A DNA stretch of 11,858 nucleotides from Anaerolineae bacterium (GCA_020433835.1 JAGRBY010000180.1:1-11858); one strand, 5' to 3'. Counted from the first letter of the stretch, positions 1 to 7,200 are shown. The notes: generated by a model not told the origin, from the sequence alone. Translations and numbers: made by a program.

Positions 1-1532
1 AAGAGGAGATCAACCAATCACCCGACTTGTGCATCTGGTACTCCACCTGGCTGATCACAAGCGGCGAGTTCAACCGAGTTGAGAAACTTCTGGACACAGC
101 CGAACGCTTGGCCCAAACCAGCGGCAACCTGTCCCCACTGACCGGTGTTTACGTCAACCGCGCTACCGTCGGCTTTCTGCGCGACGATGCCCACTACACC
201 TTTGAAAATGCCCGGCAGGCGCTGGCTTACTTCGACGACGGCAATCAGTTTGTCCACCATCGGGTCATGGAAGTGCTGGCCCGTGGTCATTTCCTTAAAG
301 GCGAGCTGGCCGAGGCCGAACGAGTTTGGGCCGAAACAATGGCCCTGGCCCAGGCCGCCGATAACCAACGCACCTTACTGTTTGCCCGAGCCGCTCAGGG
401 GGAATTACAACGAGCCCGAGGCCAGTTACGCCGCGCGGCCCAACTCGATCAAGAGCTGCTGCGTCTGATCGGCGAGCGACCGGCTGATGTCATCAAAATT
501 AGGGCGCTGGCCCGCCTGGCGAGCCTCCATTATGAGTGGCACCAATTAGACCAGGCGCAACAGTACACCCACCAAGCCCTGGAACTGGCCGGACAGACGC
601 AGCGAGAAATATTTGCCCGTCTGGCTTACTTGACGCTGGCGCGGATCGATGTGGCACTGGGCGAAGCGAATAAGGCGATTACGATGCTCGAACAGGCCAA
701 AGTGTTGGCCCAGTTTATGGGCGGCGAACAGCCCCAGCGCGAAGTCAACGCCGCCCAGGTTCGATTGTGGCTGGCTCAGGCCACGTCTTCGTCCGATGCC
801 TCGGCAGAAGTAGCCGGCCAAAGTCTAACCACCGCAATTGATTGGGCCGACGGCCAACGCCTTGACCCGCACGGCGACCTGCCCTACGAGGGCCAAGTGA
901 CCTATCTGGCCCTTTGCCGGGTTTTCATTGCCCGGCACCGACCGAACCAAGCGCTAAGCCTGTTGGATCGGCTGCTGCCCCCGGCGGAGACAGCCGGCCG
1001 ACAGGGTGAGGTGATCGAGATGTTAGTTCTCAAAGCCCTGGCCTACCAGGCGTATTATCAACCTAACCCAGCCATAACCACCCTCATCCAGGCTCTCAGC
1101 CTGGCCGAACCGGAGGGCTACATCCGGACCTTCGTCGATGAAGGATTGCCAATGGCCCAACTCCTGCTAACCCTCAGCCAGCGCCCCTCAGCCGTCAATC
1201 GGGCCTACCTCGATACTCTCCTGGCGGCCTTCCCTGATTTCGGCTTGACAATCGACGCTCTACGCGATAACGCTCCCCTAATCGTCAATCATCAATCAGA
1301 AATCGTCAATCAGAAATCGTCAATCGTCAATCTCATTGAGCCTTTAAGCAACCGTGAACTGGAAATCCTGGCGCTCATGGCCCAGGGCTTAACCAACGGT
1401 GAAATCGGCCAACAAATCTTCATCTCGGCCCAAACGGTTAAGGTCCATACCCGTAACATCTACGGCAAGCTGGGCGTTAACAGCCGGCGGCAGGCCGTCA
1501 CCAAAGCCAGAGCCTTGGGCCTGATAACCTGA
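1..1532 (+). CDS. LuxR-family transcriptional regulator, MalT-like (3' part, N-terminus outside window)
   Basis: This is the C-terminal part of a large ATP-dependent MalT/LuxR-type regulator. The frame is open back to base 3 with no convincing start; the TTG at 27 is internal, because codons 3-26 continue the same helical protein. Most of the fragment is Ala/Leu-rich paired helices typical of the TPR-like sensor region of MalT proteins. The last ~65 residues (about 1335-1532) are a LuxR/GerE helix-turn-helix: LSNRELEILALMAQGLTNGEI, then the recognition-helix part SAQTVKVHTRNIYGKLGV. Full-length relatives are about 850-1000 residues with an N-terminal STAND-type ATPase, which would lie upstream. 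An unusual linker (1279-1334) made of seven-base tandem repeats joins the sensor region to the HTH and reads as three related seven-residue units starting IVN. It lies directly upstream of, and in the same direction as, a redox gene block that it may control. The family call is firm; the ligand and targets are unknown. Confidence 0.9.
   Translation, partial: EEINQSPDLCIWYSTWLITSGEFNRVEKLLDTAERLAQTSGNLSPLTGVYVNRATVGFLRDDAHYTFENARQALAYFDDGNQFVHHRVMEVLARGHFLKGELAEAERVWAETMALAQAADNQRTLLFARAAQGELQRARGQLRRAAQLDQELLRLIGERPADVIKIRALARLASLHYEWHQLDQAQQYTHQALELAGQTQREIFARLAYLTLARIDVALGEANKAITMLEQAKVLAQFMGGEQPQREVNAAQVRLWLAQATSSSDASAEVAGQSLTTAIDWADGQRLDPHGDLPYEGQVTYLALCRVFIARHRPNQALSLLDRLLPPAETAGRQGEVIEMLVLKALAYQAYYQPNPAITTLIQALSLAEPEGYIRTFVDEGLPMAQLLLTLSQRPSAVNRAYLDTLLAAFPDFGLTIDALRDNAPLIVNHQSEIVNQKSSIVNLIEPLSNRELEILALMAQGLTNGEIGQQIFISAQTVKVHTRNIYGKLGVNSRRQAVTKARALGLIT
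1279..1334 (+). repeat. Eight seven-base tandem repeats inside the regulator gene
   Basis: Eight consecutive 7-nt units match a CAATCGT-like consensus (variants CAATCAT, CAATCAG, AAATCGT, TAATCGT, CAATCTC). Because 21 nt equals three units and seven codons, the array encodes near-repeats starting IVNHQSE, IVNQKSS and IVNLIEP. It lies exactly between the helical sensor region and the HTH, where a flexible linker tolerates insertions. The same period recurs with other sequences in intergenic gaps of this window. Confidence 0.85.
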
Positions 1533-1634
1533 CCCCATAAGCGCAGCCGTCGCCCATTACCCTAGCCAACGTCTTCAAAAGTCCATCTAACCCCAGTGGG
1601 CTTTTTGTTTCCCACCCCAATACCACCATCAATA

Positions 1635-1678
1635 CCCCGTCATGGGGGATGCCACTACCACCGCCCGTCGGATATACT
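1635..1678 (+). promoter_or_regulatory. Candidate activator site and promoter upstream of the redox block
   Basis: The 216-nt gap after the regulator holds a short palindrome, CCCC-GTCAT-GGGG (1635-1647), running into GGGGGATG (1644-1651). This resembles the G-rich GGGGA(T/G)GA core bound by E. coli MalT. A -10-like TATACT lies at 1673-1678. The -35 position (about 1650-1655, TGCCAC) is poor, as expected for an activator-dependent promoter. The start codon at 1749 would leave a leader of roughly 65 nt. The motif resemblance is by eye and the site is unproven. Confidence 0.3.
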
Positions 1679-1748
1679 GACCTCAATAAGTTCAATAAAC
1701 CTTAGCCAATCAAATTCAAAATCAATGAATTAAAAGGGAGACTATACA

Positions 1749-2384
1749 ATGCAACCTACCGTAACTTTAACCAAAAAATCAGGTAAAGGCTTGACCGACC
1801 GGGTCATCTCCGAGATGGCCACGTTCTTCACCGTTAATCCGGGCCAAGTGGAGGAGCTTCGCCAAGCGTGTGAGCGGTTCGCCGCTGTGGCCCTCCAGGC
1901 CGACCCGACGGTCGTACAACGAAGCGGTCTACGCGACTCGCGGCACGTGCTCTTCGACAACGATCAGCGACTCCTGTGGGCCACGACCTTTGAGACCGAA
2001 TGGGATCCATATATTGATGACGCCGTCATGGTCATGGGCTTCCGAGCCTTTGTCGACTGGATGCAGTACACCGTCGAGGGCAGCACCATCATCAAATCGA
2101 TGAAGGACTCGCTCATGGTAAACGGCCCCAGCCTCAGCACAGAGAACAGCGGCGAAATCGATCAGTTCCTGTCCGCGAACACCAGCGACCTCAAACGCAT
2201 CCTGCAGTCGGTTCAGGCGCCCGCAGCCGGGTACTGGAATATACTCGCCGATCAAACGATCCCGCAGATTCGCAAGGCCCAGCGGGTAGAAGCAGCCTTC
2301 CAGCAGGTTCTCGACCAACCCGAAGCCGCCGAGGCACTCTCGCATCCGGCCTTACAGCCCCTGCTTGAAGAAGCAGCTGACTAA
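1749..2384 (+). CDS. Uncharacterised 211-aa protein, first gene of the DyP/cupin block
   Basis: No function is known to me. The ATG follows AAAGGGAG with about 8 nt spacing. The protein is soluble, with no signal peptide or membrane segment. Its N-terminal half reads as an alpha/beta domain: a strand around TFFTVNPG (25-32), a helix (33-50), then a distinctive stretch around 61-95 containing RHVLFDNDQRLLWATTFETE and then WDPYIDDA. I recall this HFARFVV...LLF.STFDG...YIDD-like pattern from proteins associated with, or fused to, DyP-type peroxidases in other bacteria, but could not check this. A Trp/Phe-rich stretch (97-109) follows. Residues 140-211 are helical with a conserved-looking APAAGYWN at 157-164. 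Being first in a block that includes a DyP peroxidase, it is plausibly an accessory protein, but that is inference from position and remembered motif only. Confidence 0.7.
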   Translation: MQPTVTLTKKSGKGLTDRVISEMATFFTVNPGQVEELRQACERFAAVALQADPTVVQRSGLRDSRHVLFDNDQRLLWATTFETEWDPYIDDAVMVMGFRAFVDWMQYTVEGSTIIKSMKDSLMVNGPSLSTENSGEIDQFLSANTSDLKRILQSVQAPAAGYWNILADQTIPQIRKAQRVEAAFQQVLDQPEAAEALSHPALQPLLEEAAD

Positions 2385-2399
2385 TAGCAATGCTCGATA

Positions 2400-2429
2400 G
2401 CGCGGCGACGCTAAGATTGGTCGCCGCGC
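2400..2429 (+). terminator. Strong GC hairpin after the 211-aa gene
   Basis: A perfect 10-bp inverted repeat, GCGCGGCGAC (2400-2409) and GTCGCCGCGC (2420-2429), with a 10-nt loop, starts 15 nt after the stop codon. No U-tract follows (next bases CCTCATTGACA). It may therefore be a processing or 3'-end stabilising hairpin that separates the first gene from the cupin gene, rather than a classical intrinsic terminator. Confidence 0.55.
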
Positions 2430-2490
2430 CCTCATTGACAACTTACATTCATTCAAGGTAACTATTGAGCCAATCGCGAGAGATATCAGG

Positions 2491-2593
2491 AGGCTAAGGC
2501 TAAGCAGACAAAATCAAGTTAAGCCGCCAAGCCTTCAAGAAATCGGCTCCATTTTCTATGCTTTTTTCTTAGCCTTCGCCTTAGCCTCAGCCT
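2491..2593. repeat. Inverted arrays of six-base AGGCTA/AGCCTT repeats
   Basis: The 273-nt gap before the cupin gene contains two AGGCTA units (2491-2504). After about 64 nt comes an array of AGCCTT-like hexamers in opposite orientation (2571-2593: AGCCTT, CGCCTT, AGCCTC, AGCCT). Nine-base arms can pair exactly, for example 2496-2504 with 2568-2576, or 2491-2499 with 2579-2587, giving alternative registers. Nothing else recognisable lies in this gap apart from the hairpin at 2400-2429. Confidence 0.65.
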
Positions 2594-2657
2594 AATTTAC
2601 GCCATGCAATCTTGCGGCTGAACAGCTACCATTCACGCTAAAGTTAAGGAGACAACC

Positions 2658-3254
2658 ATGTCTAAAGCAGGCGATGTCTTTGAAAATCCGGTAACCGGCG
2701 AACGGGCGGTAGTCCGCATCGGTTCCGAGGAGTCGACCGACGGTTGGTTGGTCAACGACCTCTATGTGCGCCCCGGTGGCGCGGTTAGTGGCGAGCACGT
2801 TCATCCCACCATCATCGAGCGCTTTACCGTTCAACGCGGGCAGGTTGGCTTTCGGATTGGTGGGCGCGAAACCGTGGCCGAACTGGGCCAGCCGGTAACC
2901 GTACCCGCCGGCGTAACCCACGACTGGTGGAACGCCGGCAGCGACGAGGCCCACGTTCTCATCGAGATTTATGACCCCGCCAACCGGTTCGGGGAGATGA
3001 TTATCGATCTATTTGGTCTGGCCCAGGATGGCAAAACCAATGCCAAGGGCATGCCCAATCTGTTTCAAACGGCCCTCTTTTCACTGGAATATGAGGATGT
3101 ACTCTACTTTACCAACCCGCCGCGCTGGGTCCAAAAGATTTTGTTCAGTCTAATTGCCCCCATCGCCCGGCTGCTGGGGTATCGCGGCACTTACCCGGAA
3201 TACCGGCGTCGCGCCCGGGCCAATGTCGAGATGGTGGCCTCGACCGCGTCATAG
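2658..3254 (+). CDS. Cupin-domain protein with C-terminal helical extension
   Basis: This is a single-domain cupin of 198 residues. Motif 1 is seen as GEHVHPTIIERFTVQRG with His47, His49 and Glu54. Motif 2 is GQPVTVPAGVTHDWWN with His88. Together these are the usual three-His/one-Glu metal site, intact here, so a metal-dependent role (dioxygenase, isomerase or small-molecule binding) is possible; the reaction cannot be deduced. The cupin fold spans about residues 30-108. The remaining 90 residues are not cupin. They contain a hydrophobic helix around 157-174 (VQKILFSLIAPIARLLG) after PPR, followed by a basic tail (EYRRRARANVE), which may be a membrane-surface or docking helix. The ATG follows AAGGAG (2646-2651) with 6 nt spacing. 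The DyP peroxidase gene begins 63 nt downstream, suggesting co-expression. Confidence 0.85.
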   Translation: MSKAGDVFENPVTGERAVVRIGSEESTDGWLVNDLYVRPGGAVSGEHVHPTIIERFTVQRGQVGFRIGGRETVAELGQPVTVPAGVTHDWWNAGSDEAHVLIEIYDPANRFGEMIIDLFGLAQDGKTNAKGMPNLFQTALFSLEYEDVLYFTNPPRWVQKILFSLIAPIARLLGYRGTYPEYRRRARANVEMVASTAS

Positions 3255-3317
3255 AAGTAACGCAGCTATGACATCAAATATACTTACGGTGAAAACATTT
3301 TTCACAGGAGAGAAACC

Positions 3318-4643
3318 ATGCCCTCAGAAGCAAACATCACGCTTGAGCTAAACAACATTCAGGCCGGCGCATTACGCCCCCGGCCCAAAACCTACAGCGG
3401 TGCCTACTTTCTACTGCACATCGACGATCGGCAGGCCGGCCGCGAGTTTATCCGCCGGCTCATCCCGGCCCTCGCCTCCGCCGCCGACCCCGACCGGCAA
3501 GCCTGGCTGGCTGCCTCGCTCAGCTTTCAGGGTCTCAGAGCTTTGGGCGTGCCGCAGGCGTCGCTCGACAGCTTTCCGCCCGAATTCCAGCAGGGGATGG
3601 CCGGTCGGGCCGCCGACATCGGCGACACCAGTGAGAACGCCCCCGACCAGTGGGAGCAGCCGCTCGGGTCGCCCGATGTCCACATCGTTCTGGCTGCGGT
3701 TGCGCCTGACGCCACCCAATTCGAAGCGATTGTGGCCCGCGCTTATGACACTTTTAGCGACCTGTCCGGCGTTAGCCTGATCTGGCGACAGGATGTCGCC
3801 ACCTTGCCCACTGAGCGGGACCCGTTTGGTTTCAAAGACGGCATCGGCCAACCGGCCATCGAAGGCAGCGGCCTGCCCGCCACCAATCCTCACGAAGCGC
3901 CGCTCAAGGCGGGTGAGTTCATCCTGGGCTATCAGGACGAAACCGGCGACCTGCTGCCGGGGCCGCAGCCTGAAGTCTTGGGCCGCAACGGTACCTATAT
4001 GGTCTTCCGCAAGCTGCATACTCGGGTCGCCGCCTTCCGGCAGTATATGCACGAGCGCGCCACCAGCCCGGCCGACGAAGAGCGAATCGCCGCCAAGATC
4101 GTCGGGCGCTGGCCCAGCGGCGCACCCCTGGCCCTGGCCCCGGAGCAAGATGACCCTGAACTGGGTGCCGATCCGCACCGCAATAACGCCTTCCTCTACG
4201 GCGACGACCCGCGCGGCCTCAAGTGTCCACTCGGTTCCCACGTCCGGCGGGTGCACCCGCGCGACTCGGTTATCGTCGGTGAGGTGCGTCTGCACCGTAT
4301 GCTTCGACGCGGCACCAGCTACGGCCCGCCGCTGCCTCAAGGCGTCTTGGAGGACGATGGTGCCGATCGCGGGATTATGTTTGCCTTCCTGGGGGCGCAC
4401 ATCGCCCGGCAGTTCGAGTTTGTCCAGGCTCAATGGGTCAACGATGGGAAATTCTTCGGCGCACCCACCGAGAAAGACCCTCTTATCGGCCCAAACGACG
4501 GCACCGGCCAGTTCACCATCCCACAGCAGCCCATCCGCCGCCGGATGCAGGGCTTGCCCGCCTTCGTCATCAATCGCGGCGGCGAGTACTGCTTCATGCC
4601 CAGCCTGCCAGCCCTACACTGGCTGGCCAATCTCGATACGTAG
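3318..4643 (+). CDS. DyP-type (dye-decolourising) heme peroxidase
   Basis: DyP peroxidases use H2O2 and heme to oxidise a broad range of substrates. The 441-residue length and long insertions fit the larger class C/D type rather than short EfeB/YfeX-like forms. The key motifs are present: the GxxDG signature as GFKDGIGQP with the distal acid Asp174; the proximal heme-ligand His308 in CPLGSHVRRVHPR (304-315); and the distal Arg in HRMLRRGTSYG (Arg330/331). C-terminal aromatic heme-pocket sequence includes FLGAHIARQFEFVQAQW (357-373). There is no Tat or Sec signal, so it is expected to be cytoplasmic. The ATG follows AGGAG (3306-3310) with 7 nt spacing. The protein ends in LANLDT right after the fold, without the extended tail used for encapsulin loading, and no encapsulin gene is nearby. 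The physiological substrate is unknown; neighbours suggest a redox pathway. Confidence 0.93.
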   Translation: MPSEANITLELNNIQAGALRPRPKTYSGAYFLLHIDDRQAGREFIRRLIPALASAADPDRQAWLAASLSFQGLRALGVPQASLDSFPPEFQQGMAGRAADIGDTSENAPDQWEQPLGSPDVHIVLAAVAPDATQFEAIVARAYDTFSDLSGVSLIWRQDVATLPTERDPFGFKDGIGQPAIEGSGLPATNPHEAPLKAGEFILGYQDETGDLLPGPQPEVLGRNGTYMVFRKLHTRVAAFRQYMHERATSPADEERIAAKIVGRWPSGAPLALAPEQDDPELGADPHRNNAFLYGDDPRGLKCPLGSHVRRVHPRDSVIVGEVRLHRMLRRGTSYGPPLPQGVLEDDGADRGIMFAFLGAHIARQFEFVQAQWVNDGKFFGAPTEKDPLIGPNDGTGQFTIPQQPIRRRMQGLPAFVINRGGEYCFMPSLPALHWLANLDT

Positions 4644-4719
4644 GTAACGGGTTCATCCGCTTGGGCATATAACACAGAATAAAATTTATGGATCAGGGCG
4701 CAGGCATTAGCCCATCCCT

Positions 4720-4754
4720 CATTCATAATTCCTAATTCATAATTCATAATTCAT
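4720..4754 (+). repeat. Five seven-base tandem repeats abutting the DUF4331 ribosome binding site
   Basis: Five 7-nt units of consensus AATTCAT (CATTCAT, AATTCCT, then three AATTCAT) end 5 nt before the Shine-Dalgarno AGGAGG (4760-4765) of the DUF4331 gene. The array is AT-rich in a GC-rich region and leaves the ribosome site unstructured. Unit number could change the leader length. The rest of the 127-nt gap (4644-4719) shows no clear motif apart from a weak -10-like TATAAC at 4668-4673. Confidence 0.75.
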
Positions 4755-4770
4755 CTTTTAGGAGGTTATT

Positions 4771-5946
4771 ATGTCTGACCATTTTTCCGGCCCACGGGCC
4801 ATCGCCGACCCGGCCGCCGATATTGCCGATTTGTACGTTTTTCCCAGCCCGGAACGGCCCGGCTACCTGGTGCTGGTCCTGAATGTCTTTCCGGCGGCCA
4901 TGCCCGGCACGCTCTTCTCCGATGCCGTTGACTACCGCTTCCGGCTCCGGCCGGTCACTGTCGCAGCTGCCGGAACCAACCATCACTTTGAGGTCGGCCA
5001 GACCGAGTATGTGTTTAGCTGCACCTTTGCCGCCCCGGTCAAACCGGTCGGCAGCGAAAGTTGGGTACAAACAGGCACGTGTGCCACCCCCACCGGTGAG
5101 GCCATTGCCTTCCGGGTCAATGACGAACAGGGCAGCGAGTCGAACAGCCTTCGCATCTTTGCCGGGCTGCGCCTGGACCCGTTCTTTATCGACCTACCGG
5201 GCGTGCTGGGCACGAACAAGGTGCGCCGGCTGGCCTTCAAACCTGAAGGTCAAAACAGTCTCGCCGGCCAAAATGTTCTGACCATCGTCATCGAAGCCAA
5301 GAGCGCGGCCTTGTTTGGCTCCGAAAACGGCTCGCTCTTCGCCGTGGTCGGTGAAACAACCACAACCGGCCGAGCACCGCTCCGCCTGGAGCACGTTGGC
5401 CGGCCCGAACTCAAGAACGTCGTCCTGTCAGCAAAAGAGTTCGACCCGGTCAACCGCGACCTGGAGATTCGAGATTTGTACAACCAGGAAGATCCGTTCC
5501 AACTGGCTCCAACCTACGCCGGAGCGTATCGCGCCCGGTTGAATGCCAATCTGGCCTTCTTCGACAGCCTCGACGACAAAACCGATTGGCCGTTGGACGC
5601 GCAGGGCAACCACCCCCTGACCGAACTGCTGCTGGCCGACTTTCTGGTGGTTGATATCTCGAAACCGTTCGCCGCCAACAGCTGCTTCGAGATCGAGCAG
5701 GCTTTGCTCAAAGGCGTCGCGCCCGAAACGTGCGGCGGTCGCTCGCTCAACGACGACATCGTAGACAGCCTCTACACCTGGTTGGTCAATGGTGGCAGCG
5801 GCCCCCGCATCCGCGACGGCGTTGATCAGGCCACCCGGCCTGCCTCGCAGCACTTTCCGTACCTGGTTAGTGCCAATCCGAACCCACCGGATTTGAAGGC
5901 CAGACGGGCGGCCCTGCTGGCTCCAGCGCAGGAGGCAGCGCGATGA
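4771..5946 (+). CDS. DUF4331 family protein
   Basis: This matches the DUF4331 family, whose function is unknown. It begins with the hallmark DHFSGPRAIADPAADIADLY (3-22), followed by VFPSPERPGYLVLVLNVFP (23-41). Later typical blocks are AGLRLDPFFID (131-141), the GRPELKNVVLS stretch (210-220), and CGGRSLNDDIVDSLYTWLVNGG near the C-terminus (321-342). The 391-residue protein is beta-rich with no signal peptide or lipobox, whereas many family members are exported; this copy therefore looks cytoplasmic. Four cysteines (84, 104, 305, 321) are visible. The start ATG has a strong AGGAGG Shine-Dalgarno at 5 nt. Its stop overlaps the start of the TPR gene (ATGA, 5943-5946), so the two are likely translationally coupled and the proteins may act as partners. 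Family assignment is confident, the role is not. Confidence 0.88.
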   Translation: MSDHFSGPRAIADPAADIADLYVFPSPERPGYLVLVLNVFPAAMPGTLFSDAVDYRFRLRPVTVAAAGTNHHFEVGQTEYVFSCTFAAPVKPVGSESWVQTGTCATPTGEAIAFRVNDEQGSESNSLRIFAGLRLDPFFIDLPGVLGTNKVRRLAFKPEGQNSLAGQNVLTIVIEAKSAALFGSENGSLFAVVGETTTTGRAPLRLEHVGRPELKNVVLSAKEFDPVNRDLEIRDLYNQEDPFQLAPTYAGAYRARLNANLAFFDSLDDKTDWPLDAQGNHPLTELLLADFLVVDISKPFAANSCFEIEQALLKGVAPETCGGRSLNDDIVDSLYTWLVNGGSGPRIRDGVDQATRPASQHFPYLVSANPNPPDLKARRAALLAPAQEAAR

Positions 5947-6974
5947 TCGGCCTGGTTAATGATACTGAAATCACCACCACCAACGGCGTCATCGCCATGG
6001 TCAATCTGGATGCGCAGATTGACGGGCTGGAAGCGCAGGCCACCCTGGGGCGATTGACGGCGGCGCAAGGGGCTGAGCTGATTGACCTGCTCATCCTACG
6101 CGGACAGGTTTTGGGCTGCATTGCCGACTACGAACGCGCCACCGCGCTGGCCGAAGAACTTGTCGACGAGACCCCGACGGACGGCCTGGCCTGGCTGGCC
6201 CGCGCCAAAACGCGCGCGACCTTTCACCGCTTTACCGAGGCACTGGCTGATCTTGATGAGGCCAATCGCCTTGGCGCGAAGCAGACTGAGCTGGACGCCG
6301 AGCGCGCCGCCATCTTTCAGGCACTCGGACGCTATGACGAGGCGCTCGACCTTCGCCGCAGTGCGGTTGAATACCGGCCCGATTTCGCGGCACTGGGCGC
6401 GCTGGCCGGCTTGCAGGCCGAACGCGGCCAGGTCGCCGAGGCCGAGCGCCTGTTCAGCGCAGCGCGAGAGCGGTATCAGGGCGTCTCACCCTTTCCCATC
6501 GCGCTGCTCGACTTTCAGCACGGGGTGATGTGGCTGGGTCAAGGGGATCTATCCGCCGCCCGCTTCTGGTTCGAGGCCGCCCGCCGCCGCCTACCCACCT
6601 ATGCTCCGGCGCTGGGCCATCTGGCTGAAGTTGAGGCTGCTCTGGACGACTGCGAGTCAGCCATCAATCGGCTGCGTCCGCTGGCCGTTGCTGCCGACGA
6701 TCCGGAATATGCGAGCATCCTGGCCGATCTTCTCAGCGACGCCGGTCAAACCCGCGAGGCCGACCGCTGGCGTGCCCAGGCAGCGGCTCGCTATGATGAA
6801 TTGATGGCGCGTCACCCGGCCGCCTTCGCCGATCACGCCGCTGAGTTTTGGCTCACCGTTGGCGCAGACGCAGAACGCGCGATTCAGCTAGCCCGCCAAA
6901 ATCTAACCATCCGCCAAACGCCTCGCGCCGAGGCGCTGTACCGGCGGGCTGCGCTGGCACAGGAGTTAGGGTAA
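5943..6974 (+). CDS. Tetratricopeptide-repeat protein coupled to the DUF4331 gene
   Basis: This 343-residue, almost entirely helical protein contains degenerate TPR units from about residue 46 to 285 and probably beyond, such as AWLARAKTRATFHRFTEALADLDEA (84-108), ALGRYDEALDLRRSAVEYRPD (127-147), AERGQVAEAERLFSAARERY (159-178) and GQGDLSAARFWFEAARRRLPTY (199-220). No enzymatic motif or signal peptide is present, so it is most likely a protein-interaction scaffold. The ATG at 5943 is supported by AGGAGG at 5930-5935 with 7 nt spacing, placed inside the end of the upstream gene, and by the ATGA overlap. An internal ATG at 5997 would remove only the non-helical first 18 residues and is less likely. 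The coupling suggests stoichiometric production with the DUF4331 protein. Confidence 0.85.
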   Translation: MIGLVNDTEITTTNGVIAMVNLDAQIDGLEAQATLGRLTAAQGAELIDLLILRGQVLGCIADYERATALAEELVDETPTDGLAWLARAKTRATFHRFTEALADLDEANRLGAKQTELDAERAAIFQALGRYDEALDLRRSAVEYRPDFAALGALAGLQAERGQVAEAERLFSAARERYQGVSPFPIALLDFQHGVMWLGQGDLSAARFWFEAARRRLPTYAPALGHLAEVEAALDDCESAINRLRPLAVAADDPEYASILADLLSDAGQTREADRWRAQAAARYDELMARHPAAFADHAAEFWLTVGADAERAIQLARQNLTIRQTPRAEALYRRAALAQELG

Positions 6975-7108
6975 TTAGTAATTAACCTCAGTTCGGAGTT
7001 TAGGAAAATGGACAGAATTAACAGGATTTATAAGATGAAATTAAGGAGAAATCTTTTCAATCTTGTAAATTCTGTCTAATTGTCGAACTCAGGTTAATTG
7101 GTAATTGG
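6971..7108. repeat. Long imperfect inverted repeat with an inner hairpin, after the TPR gene
   Basis: Arms 6971-6995 and 7084-7108 pair at 20 of 25 positions; the left arm overlaps the TPR stop codon. Nested inside, ACAGGATTTATAAGAT (7021-7036) pairs with ATCTTGTAAATTCTGT (7060-7075) at 14 of 16 positions, and both mismatches become G-U pairs in plus-strand RNA. An alternative exact 8-bp pairing is GACAGAAT (7011-7018) with ATTCTGTC (7069-7076). The inner unit resembles the ACAGGATTAACAGGATTTACAGG-type dispersed repeats seen in many environmental genomes, as I recall them. Confidence 0.65.
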
Positions 7109-7161
7109 TAATGATTATTCAATCTCCAGTCTCCAATTACCAGTTACCAATTACCAATTAC
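7095..7161. repeat. Perfect 17-bp inverted repeat built from seven-base units
   Basis: TAATTGG units (7095-7111) are exactly complementary to AATTACC units (7144-7160), giving a 17-bp stem with a 32-nt loop. The second array has four units in total (7135-7161). The left arm is shared with the right arm of the larger inverted repeat 6971-7108, so the two folds are mutually exclusive. It ends 50 nt before the flavoprotein start and is not followed by a U-tract that would mark a clear terminator. Confidence 0.75.
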
Positions 7162-7200
7162 TTTTCCCTAAAATTGCTTTTGTATTCCTTAGACCATTAT

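Noticed and set aside
1279..1334. Repeat array considered as a CRISPR
   Set aside because: Units are only 7 nt and contiguous, without unique spacers, and no cas gene is present; the same holds for the arrays at 4720, 7095 and 10535.
3411..4433. A 340-codon open frame on the minus strand opposite the DyP gene
   Set aside because: The plus strand encodes a complete DyP peroxidase with all catalytic motifs. The antisense frame has no recognisable domain and no good ribosome site, and is explained by GC-rich third codon positions.
4600..4643. Possible encapsulin cargo peptide at the DyP C-terminus
   Set aside because: The protein stops right after the peroxidase fold (LANLDT) without the usual extended tail, and no encapsulin shell gene is present in the window.
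3793..4647. A 284-codon plus-strand frame overlapping the DyP gene
   Set aside because: Its translation is Ser/Pro/Arg-rich low complexity typical of an out-of-frame reading, and it lies fully inside the DyP gene.
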